Part shown: positions 51,379 to 57,275 of the stretch, piece by piece
Layout: each line of letters opens with the position of its first letter
Position numbering within the stretch: position 1 is the first letter of the stretch
Source of the DNA: an uncultured Eubacteriales bacterium
GTDB lineage: Bacteria; Bacillota; Clostridia; Oscillospirales; CAG-272
Assembly: GCA_934371135.1 (NCBI GenBank)
Contig: CAKRNO010000008.1
Location: forward strand, 1 to 57,275
Direction: 5' to 3'
DNA length: 57,275 nt
Notes under the pieces: model-generated
Databases searched by the model: none
What the model saw: the letters and a program-made list of their open reading frames with translations, nothing else
What the model was told of the DNA's origin: nothing
Made by a program: the position numbers and the translations under genes

Positions 51379-53102
51379 AACGTGTGTTTTCCTATCTGCG
51401 CCCGTACACGGCGCAGTGTATTCTGGCGCCGCTCTTTAAGCTCCTGGAGGCAGGGTTTGAGCTCATCGTGCCGCTCGTCATCGCGGCGATTATCGATACC
51501 GGCGTCGCCTCGCGCGATACCGGCTATGTGCTGCGTATGTGCGGCATGCTTCTGCTGCTCGCCCTCGTCGGGCTGGTTGCGGCTGCCTGCGCCCAGTATT
51601 TTGCGTCCGTTGCGGCGACCGGCTTCGGCACCGCCCTGCGCGCCGCGCTGTTCGGCAAGATACAGAGCCTCTCTTACCGGGAGCTGGATACACTCGGTAC
51701 GGCGACCATGATGACCCGCATGACGAGTGACGTCAACCAGGCGCAGACGGGCGTCAACCTGACGCTCCGCCTCCTGCTCCGCTCCCCCTTCGTGGTGTTC
51801 GGCGCGCTCATTATGGCGGCGACCATCGACGGGCGCCTGTCGCTCATTTTTGCCGCCGTCATCCTGCTCCTGCTCATCGTGGTGTATGCCATCATGTTCC
51901 GCACCCTGCCGCTCTATCGCCGCTCCCAGGAAAAGCTGGATCGGGTGCTCGGGCTCACGCGTGAGAACCTGACCGGCGTGCGCGTTCTGCGCGCGTTTTG
52001 CCGCGAGGATGCAGAGGAGGCGGACTTCAACCGCGCAAATGAGGCGCTCACACACTCGCAGAAGCACGTGGGGATGATCTCCGCCCTGACCAACCCACTC
52101 ACCTATGTGATCGTCAATATCGGCGTGATTGCCCTCATCTGGGGCGGCGCCATCCGCGTCGATCACGGCGACCTTACGCAGGGACAGGTGGTTGCACTCT
52201 ACAACTATATGTCGCAGATCCTGGTGGAGCTCGTCAAGATGGCAAACTATATCGTCACCGTGACCCGCGCGCTCGCGTCGGGGAAGCGTGTTGCACGCGT
52301 TTTGGAGATGGAGAGCAGCCTCGCGGCGCCCGCACAGCCCGGCGCTCCTGTCGAGGGCGCCCCGGCGATCGCCATGACGGATGTGTCCATGACCTACGCC
52401 GGCAATGCGGCGCCCTCGCTCTCTCATGTCACCTTTGCCATCCCCCGCGGCGCCACTCTCGGTATCATCGGCGGTACCGGGTCGGGTAAGACGACGCTCG
52501 TGGACCTGATCCCGCGCTTTTATGAGGCGAGTGAGGGGGTCGTTTCGGTGTTCGGCACCCCGGTCGGGGACTATGATCCCGACGCCCTCCGCAGTATGAT
52601 CGGGGTCGTCCCGCAGCGCGCCGTCCTCTTTTCCGGCACCATCCGGGATAACCTCCTTTGGGGGAACCCGGATGCCACGGACGACGAATTGCAGAGCGCG
52701 CTCCGCACGGCGCAGGCGCTCGACGTCGTTGCCTCAAAGCCGCTCGGGCTGGACGAGCCCGTTGAAGCGGGCGGCAAGAATTTTTCTGGCGGTCAGCGCC
52801 AGCGCCTGACCATCGCCCGCGCACTGGTCGGGCGACCGGAGATCCTCATCCTCGACGACAGCGCCTCCGCCCTCGACTATGCGACGGATGCACGCCTGCG
52901 CAGAGCTCTGCGGGAGGACCTCGCGGGGATGACCGTGTTGGTCGTCTCCCAGCGGACCTCCTCCGTGCGCCACGCCGACCTGATTCTGGTGCTTGACGAG
53001 GGGAATGTGGTCGGTATGGGCACACACGATGAGCTGCGGGAGACCTGCTCCGTTTACCGTGAGATCTGCATGACGCAGGAGAGAGGGGGCGACGCGAAAT
53101 GA
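51375..53102 (+). CDS. ABC exporter half-transporter, degenerate ATP site
   Basis: The 575-residue protein has an N-terminal six-helix type I exporter domain (about 10-300) and an NBD with Walker A GGTGSGKTT (366-374), signature FSGGQRQ and Walker B ILILDDS, where Asp495 replaces the catalytic Glu. That is the mark of the inactive-site partner in heterodimeric exporters such as TM287/288 or BmrCD. It overlaps both neighbours by four bases. Substrate unknown. Confidence 0.93.
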   Translation: MKRVFSYLRPYTAQCILAPLFKLLEAGFELIVPLVIAAIIDTGVASRDTGYVLRMCGMLLLLALVGLVAAACAQYFASVAATGFGTALRAALFGKIQSLSYRELDTLGTATMMTRMTSDVNQAQTGVNLTLRLLLRSPFVVFGALIMAATIDGRLSLIFAAVILLLLIVVYAIMFRTLPLYRRSQEKLDRVLGLTRENLTGVRVLRAFCREDAEEADFNRANEALTHSQKHVGMISALTNPLTYVIVNIGVIALIWGGAIRVDHGDLTQGQVVALYNYMSQILVELVKMANYIVTVTRALASGKRVARVLEMESSLAAPAQPGAPVEGAPAIAMTDVSMTYAGNAAPSLSHVTFAIPRGATLGIIGGTGSGKTTLVDLIPRFYEASEGVVSVFGTPVGDYDPDALRSMIGVVPQRAVLFSGTIRDNLLWGNPDATDDELQSALRTAQALDVVASKPLGLDEPVEAGGKNFSGGQRQRLTIARALVGRPEILILDDSASALDYATDARLRRALREDLAGMTVLVVSQRTSSVRHADLILVLDEGNVVGMGTHDELRETCSVYREICMTQERGGDAK

Positions 53103-54880
53103 AGAAAAAGCTGCAAAAAGGCGATACGAAAGCGGCGCTCCGCGCCCTTTCCCCTTATCTCAGGCGCCATGTGCCGGAGATGCTCCTGACGCTGCTGCTC
53201 GCCGCCGTCTCCGTTGCCCTGACGCTCGTGCTCCCCATCCTCATCGGCCGTGCCATCAACGGTATCTGCGGCGTGGGGAATGTGGATTTTGACGGGATCT
53301 TCGGGCTCCTCCTTGCCGTCGGCGTCGCCGTCGGTGCGACGGCAATCGTGCAGTGGCTGCTCGGCGCCCTCAACAATAAGATTGCTTTTGAGATCGTGCG
53401 GGATCTGCGCCGGGACGCGATGCACCGCATCCGCCACCTGCCGCTTGCGTACCTTGATACGCACCCGACGGGGGACACCGTCTCCCGCGTGATTGCAGAT
53501 GCAGAAACGGTGGCAGACGGCTTGCTCCTCGGTTTTACCCAGCTTTTCAGCGGCGTGCTCACCATCCTCGGCACGCTCGGGATCCTTTTGTACCTCAACG
53601 CGTGGATTGCTCTCTGCGTCGTGCTCCTGACGCCGCTTTCGCTGTTCGTCGCCCGCTTTATTGCGAAGCGCACATACGCGATGTTCCGGCGGCAGAGCGA
53701 GACGCGCGGCGAGCAGACTGCCCTTATCGATGAGATGATCGGCGGTCAGCGGGTCGTGCAGGCGTTCCGCTACGAGGCACGCAGTCAAAAACGCTTCGAT
53801 GAAGTCAACGAGCGCCTGCGCCGGCACTCCCTGCGCGCGACCTTCTTCTCCAGCCTGACCAATCCCTGCACCCGCGCCGTCAACAACCTGGTCTATGCCG
53901 CGGTCGCCCTGCTCGGGGCACTGCTGCTCATCTATCCGGACAGCGCCCTGTCCGTCGGCGCCTCCTTCTCGGTCGGTGCGCTCTTTTCCTGCCTGTCGTA
54001 CGCCAACCAGTACACCAAGCCCTTCAACGAGATTTCCGGGGTTCTGACCGAACTGCAGAACGCTTTTGCCTGCGCTCTGCGCATTGAGGAGCTCATCGCG
54101 GCAGAGCCGGAGATCCCCGACGCCCCGGATGCCCGTGTGCTCACGGATCCCGCAGGGGCGGTCGCGTTCTCCCATGTGTCGTTTTCGTATGTGCCCGAGG
54201 TGCCGCTCATGCGCGATCTTTCGCTCTCGGCACAGCCCGGTCAGCGCATCGCCATTGTCGGCCCGACCGGGTGCGGCAAGACCACGCTCATTAACCTGAT
54301 CATGCGCTTCTACGACGTTACGGGCGGGAGCGTCACGGTGGACGGGGAAGATATCCGCGAGCTGACGCGCGCCTCTCTGCGCGGTTCGATCGGCATGGTG
54401 CTCCAGGACACCTGGGTGCGCCGCGCCACTGTGCGGGACAACATCTGCCTCGGTCGCCCCGATGCCACCGAGGAGGAGATGATCGCCGCGGCGAAGGCGG
54501 CGCACGTCCACGGCTTTGTGAGCCGTTTGCCGGAGGGCTATGATACCATGCTCTCCGAGGGCGGGGAGGAGCTCTCGCAGGGGCAGCGCCAGCTGATCTC
54601 CATCGCGCGCGTGATGCTCACGCATCCGAAGATCCTCATCCTCGATGAGGCGACCTCCTCCATCGATACACGCACCGAGCGCAAGGTGCAGGAGGCGTTT
54701 GAGCGCCTCATGGCGGGGCGCACCTCCTTTATCGTCGCGCACCGTCTCTCCACCATCCGCTCGGCAGACCTGATTCTCGTCATGCGGGCGGGCGACGTGA
54801 TTGAGATGGGGACGCACGACGACCTGATGGCGCGCGGCGGGTTCTACGCCTCGCTCTACAACAGTCAGTTTGAGGCGTGA
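53099..54880 (+). CDS. ABC exporter half-transporter, catalytic partner
   Basis: The 593-residue protein has a six-helix domain (about 30-320) and an NBD with Walker A GPTGCGKTT, Walker B ILILDEATS with catalytic Glu517, and a non-canonical signature LSQGQRQ. In a heterodimer with the previous gene product, one composite site would pair normal Walker motifs with the canonical FSGGQ signature and hydrolyse ATP; the other combines Asp495 and LSQGQ and would not. Coupled start overlaps the preceding stop. Confidence 0.93.
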   Translation: MKKKLQKGDTKAALRALSPYLRRHVPEMLLTLLLAAVSVALTLVLPILIGRAINGICGVGNVDFDGIFGLLLAVGVAVGATAIVQWLLGALNNKIAFEIVRDLRRDAMHRIRHLPLAYLDTHPTGDTVSRVIADAETVADGLLLGFTQLFSGVLTILGTLGILLYLNAWIALCVVLLTPLSLFVARFIAKRTYAMFRRQSETRGEQTALIDEMIGGQRVVQAFRYEARSQKRFDEVNERLRRHSLRATFFSSLTNPCTRAVNNLVYAAVALLGALLLIYPDSALSVGASFSVGALFSCLSYANQYTKPFNEISGVLTELQNAFACALRIEELIAAEPEIPDAPDARVLTDPAGAVAFSHVSFSYVPEVPLMRDLSLSAQPGQRIAIVGPTGCGKTTLINLIMRFYDVTGGSVTVDGEDIRELTRASLRGSIGMVLQDTWVRRATVRDNICLGRPDATEEEMIAAAKAAHVHGFVSRLPEGYDTMLSEGGEELSQGQRQLISIARVMLTHPKILILDEATSSIDTRTERKVQEAFERLMAGRTSFIVAHRLSTIRSADLILVMRAGDVIEMGTHDDLMARGGFYASLYNSQFEA

Positions 54881-54887
54881 CGGGCGG

Positions 54888-54916
54888 TTGACAATCCCGC
54901 GGCGCTGCTATACAAT
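54888..54916 (+). promoter_or_regulatory. Promoter of the GH43-like gene
   Basis: TTGACA and TACAAT are 17 bases apart; about 80 bases of leader follow. Confidence 0.8.
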
Positions 54917-54998
54917 AGAGATAATAAAAGCGCGGCGTTCCGCTGCGCACCCGGGCGCCGCGCGATGCCCGGAGACAGAACCGAAAAGGGGAACAGCT

Positions 54999-56057
54999 AT
55001 GTATTCGGATATTCGACCCGGTAAAGTATGGTACGATACGGACGGCGAGCGCATTCAGGCGCACGGCGGCTCGATCATCACGGTAGGTGACACTTTCTTC
55101 TGGTACGGAGAGAACAAAAAGGGCATCACCGGCTACGCGACGGGGGAGTACTGCGGCGTGTGGCATCACGGCGTCTCGCTCTATTCGTCGAAGGATCTCT
55201 ATAACTGGAAGAACGAGGGCGTCATCATGGTGGATGACGAGGACCCGGACAGCCCGTTCTATCCCAAAAACATCATGGACAGACCGCATATCGTGTATTG
55301 CGAACGCACGGGCAAATTTGTCCTGTGGGCAAAGTGCGCAGGGCACGGCGGCTTCGAGACGGCGTTCTTCGGCGTCTGCGAGAGCACGGACATCCGCGGG
55401 CCCTACACCTATGTGCGTTCGGTCTCCTGCGAGCCGTATCACGTCGGGGATTTTGACCTTGTCGTCGAGGACGGCCGCGGGTATGCGATCTTTGAGCATC
55501 CGCACACCATGATGATCTGCATGGAGCTCAACGACAGCTTTGATGACGTCATCGCGGTGAGCAGTGAGCATCTGCCGCGCCCGTTCCCGCCCTTCACGCG
55601 GGAGGCGCCCGCGTTTTTCCGCCGCGGGGAGGAGCGTTTCCTGCTCACCTCCGGTACGACCGGCTATTTCCCGAACCCCTCCGAGGTCTGCCGCATCCCC
55701 TCCTTCCACGGTGCGTGGGAGGATCTCGGCGACCCTTGCGTGGACGACCGGAACCATGATTCGTTCTGCGCCCAGTTCTCCTCCGTCTTCCATCATCCGA
55801 CGGTGCCGGATCTGTACATCGCGCTCGGCGACCGCTGGCTGACCGACCTCTCGGTGCACATGCCCGACATCCGCCATTGCTTTGAGCAGATCTTCAATCC
55901 TGCGCTCGGCGGGCTCCCGAAGGAGATCAACCTGCAGGATTATTCGGACAGCAACACGGGCGAGGCGGACTATGTCTGGCTCCCGATCCGCTTCCGCGAG
56001 GACGGGACACCCTATATCGAATGGGTGGACCGCTGGCGCGTGGAAGATTTCCGCTGA
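54999..56057 (+). CDS. GH43-like five-bladed beta-propeller glycosidase
   Basis: The 352-residue protein opens with QAHGGSIITVGDTFFWYGENK and has repeated blade motifs (SLYSSKDLYNWKNEG, RPHIVYCERTGKFVLW, DFDLVVEDG, APAFFRRGEERFLLTSGTTG), ending with LPIRFREDGTPYIEW. This is the layout of GH43 subfamilies acting on arabinan or galactan. There is no signal peptide, so any activity is on imported oligosaccharides. The three acidic catalytic residues cannot be fixed without alignment. AAGGGGA lies upstream of the ATG. Confidence 0.82.
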   Translation: MYSDIRPGKVWYDTDGERIQAHGGSIITVGDTFFWYGENKKGITGYATGEYCGVWHHGVSLYSSKDLYNWKNEGVIMVDDEDPDSPFYPKNIMDRPHIVYCERTGKFVLWAKCAGHGGFETAFFGVCESTDIRGPYTYVRSVSCEPYHVGDFDLVVEDGRGYAIFEHPHTMMICMELNDSFDDVIAVSSEHLPRPFPPFTREAPAFFRRGEERFLLTSGTTGYFPNPSEVCRIPSFHGAWEDLGDPCVDDRNHDSFCAQFSSVFHHPTVPDLYIALGDRWLTDLSVHMPDIRHCFEQIFNPALGGLPKEINLQDYSDSNTGEADYVWLPIRFREDGTPYIEWVDRWRVEDFR

Positions 56058-56068
56058 CAGGGCACATC

Positions 56069-56962
56069 ATGAAAAAACGGGATTGGCTGTTTCTTTCAGG
56101 GTATGCGGCGGTGGCGGTACTACTGTCGTGGCTCCTCGCCCTGCTCGCGATCCGGGACCGCACGGCGGAGCTGCCGCTCCTGTGGTCGACGCTTGCGAAA
56201 GTGCTCATCGTCCTCTTGCTCCTCTTTTACGCGCGCCTTTCCGGCGCCGATAAGTACCTGATCTGCGGGAAGACCTTTTCACAGAATACTCTGTGGTTGC
56301 TTTTGCCGCTGGCAGGGGCTGTACTGATGTATTTCGGGGTTCCGAATACCCGCCCCGCACCGCTTTCGGCGGTGATGACATTTCTCGCCGTCCTGGCGGC
56401 GGTCGTGTGGGAGGAGCTCTATTTCCGCTTCCTCGGCAGATTGCTTTTTGAGCGGTGCGGCAAGTATCACCTGCTCGTCGTCGTGCTGACCTCCGCGGTC
56501 TATGGCGGTACGCAGCTGTTCCATGCCATGTATCGCCCGCTCGGCGTCGTCTCCTGCATGATGCTGTTTATTCTGGCTACGGCGCAGGGGATCTTCCTCA
56601 CGGCGCTCTACAGTAAGTCGAAGAATATTCTCCTCCCGCTCGCGGCGCATCTTTTGCAGGATGTCGCAGAGGTGTTTTTCCGCCAGTTCAGCACGGCGTC
56701 AAACGGTGTGTTCGGGCGCGGTGACATCTTCGGCGGTCTGCTTGCCGTCGCCTATACCGCGGTCGGCTTCTGGTTCCTGTTCTTCTCCCACCATATCCGG
56801 GAGCGACGGAGAAAGGTGACCCCGACACCCCCCGCGGAGGCCTCTCCCGGCGCCGGTGAGGTGACCGCCGCCTGTGAGATCGCCCCGGTAAACCCGGAGA
56901 CAGCTCCGGCGGGCGATGCCGACGATACCGCGGCAGAGACAAAAGCGAACCTCCCGGATTGA
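56069..56962 (+). CDS. CPBP family intramembrane glutamic protease
   Basis: The 297-residue membrane protein has eight predicted helices with the CPBP motifs: EExxFR (Glu115, Glu116, Arg120), FHAM in motif 2, and HLLQD in motif 3. CPBP (Abi) enzymes cleave substrates within membranes; relatives process CAAX-type proteins or bacteriocin factors. The C-terminal 55 residues are an acidic Pro/Ala/Thr/Glu-rich tail. It lies 11 bases after the GH43-like stop, probably cotranscribed, though no functional link is obvious. Confidence 0.88.
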   Translation: MKKRDWLFLSGYAAVAVLLSWLLALLAIRDRTAELPLLWSTLAKVLIVLLLLFYARLSGADKYLICGKTFSQNTLWLLLPLAGAVLMYFGVPNTRPAPLSAVMTFLAVLAAVVWEELYFRFLGRLLFERCGKYHLLVVVLTSAVYGGTQLFHAMYRPLGVVSCMMLFILATAQGIFLTALYSKSKNILLPLAAHLLQDVAEVFFRQFSTASNGVFGRGDIFGGLLAVAYTAVGFWFLFFSHHIRERRRKVTPTPPAEASPGAGEVTAACEIAPVNPETAPAGDADDTAAETKANLPD

Positions 56963-56975
56963 TTTTTATAAAATA

Positions 56976-57009
56976 CAAGGCGGCGCCCGAAAAATCGGGC
57001 GCCGCCTTG
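56976..57009. terminator. Bidirectional terminator
   Basis: A 15-bp perfect stem (CAAGGCGGCGCCCGA arms) has an AAAA loop, between convergent genes. Confidence 0.9.
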
Positions 57010-57025
57010 CTTATGACATACATTT

Positions 57026-57275
57026 TCAGAACTGCAATGCAACGAGCCGGAGCAACACTTCCACCATCTTCACGAGTGCCCCCTCGGGGATGCACTCGCG
57101 CACGGAATGGAAATTGATGCCGCCGGTCGAGAGGTTGGGGCAGGGGAGCCCCATGTAGGACAGCCGCGCGCCGTCCGTCCCGCCGCGGATGGGCTGGACG
57201 ATTGGCGTCACTCCCGCCGCCTGCATGGCGGCTTTGGCGTTGTCGATGAGGAACATACAGGGCAGGATCTTCTCC
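57026..57275 (-). CDS. pepT: Peptidase T (tripeptide aminopeptidase), C-terminal part
   Basis: The last 82 residues are present; the rest lies beyond the right edge. The stretch PIRGGTDGARLSYMGLPCPN followed by GGINFHS is the PepT signature, including the late metal-ligand His of M20 peptidases. PepT releases the N-terminal residue of tripeptides in the cytosol, which would suit a cell with an oligopeptide importer, although the opp operon is 10 kb away. Confidence 0.92.
   Translation of the reverse strand, partial: EKILPCMFLIDNAKAAMQAAGVTPIVQPIRGGTDGARLSYMGLPCPNLSTGGINFHSVRECIPEGALVKMVEVLLRLVALQF

Noticed and set aside
1..57275. tRNA, rRNA, prophage or insertion sequence
   Set aside because: I saw no cloverleaf, integrase, transposase, terminal inverted repeats or phage structural genes.

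Overview
The window is GC-rich chromosomal DNA with AGGAGG-type ribosome binding sites, sigma-A-type promoters and short strong hairpin terminators between genes. The gene set (RqcH, PyrR with an RNA attenuator, YajC, MnmM, a UPF0291 protein, SERCA-type P-ATPase, clostridial-style OppABCDF) points to a GC-rich member of the Bacillota, most likely a gut-type Clostridia. This is inference from gene content; no rRNA or tRNA gene is present to confirm it. I see no prophage, integrase, transposase or CRISPR array, and base composition looks even throughout.

Layout. 1-4.4 kb: tail of a histidine kinase, then MATE transporter / AraC-type regulator / divergent MATE transporter. 4.5-5.8 kb: a TIR domain fused to a SAM methyltransferase, driven by a perfect consensus promoter. 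5.9-8.9 kb: a P-type ATPase behind a probable yybP-ykoY manganese riboswitch with its own terminator; mntP follows at 12.5 kb, so two candidate Mn2+ exporters lie close together. 8.9-12.4 kb: aminotransferase with an Lrp/AsnC regulator, then an ACT protein with its UPF0210 partner. 13.2-14.9 kb: a two-component system. 15.1-19.5 kb: a small Tudor-like protein, then HAD phosphatase, rqcH (ribosome quality control) and mnmM (tRNA modification), and a Bax-inhibitor-1 family protein. 19.6 kb: a 69-bp tandem repeat. 19.9-24 kb: AI-2E family permease, a TMEM198-like membrane protein, an MBL-fold hydrolase and a UPF0291 protein.

24.5-34.2 kb holds two very large secreted, membrane-anchored proteins in tandem (1734 and 1382 residues), each with a signal peptide, a glycine-rich beta-helix of GLUG-like repeats, a run of Ig/MBG-like repeats and a C-terminal transmembrane anchor. 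34.3-39.4 kb: a MacB/FtsX-type ABC transporter, murA and a small membrane protein that overlaps murA tail to tail.

39.7-47.4 kb is a complete oligopeptide transporter operon (oppABCDF) with unusual architecture in OppA, OppB, OppD and OppF. 47.6-51.4 kb: yajC, then a pyrimidine salvage cluster of pyrR, a uracil permease whose leader looks like a PyrR-binding attenuator, and a TudS-like (DUF523) protein that overlaps a heterodimeric ABC exporter. The right end carries a GH43-like protein, a CPBP membrane protease and the C-terminus of peptidase T.

Strongest leads: the TIR-methyltransferase fusion, the two RNA switches, the tandem giant surface proteins, the OppF with a C-terminal membrane segment, and the recurring acidic Ala/Glu/Thr-rich tails on unrelated membrane proteins.
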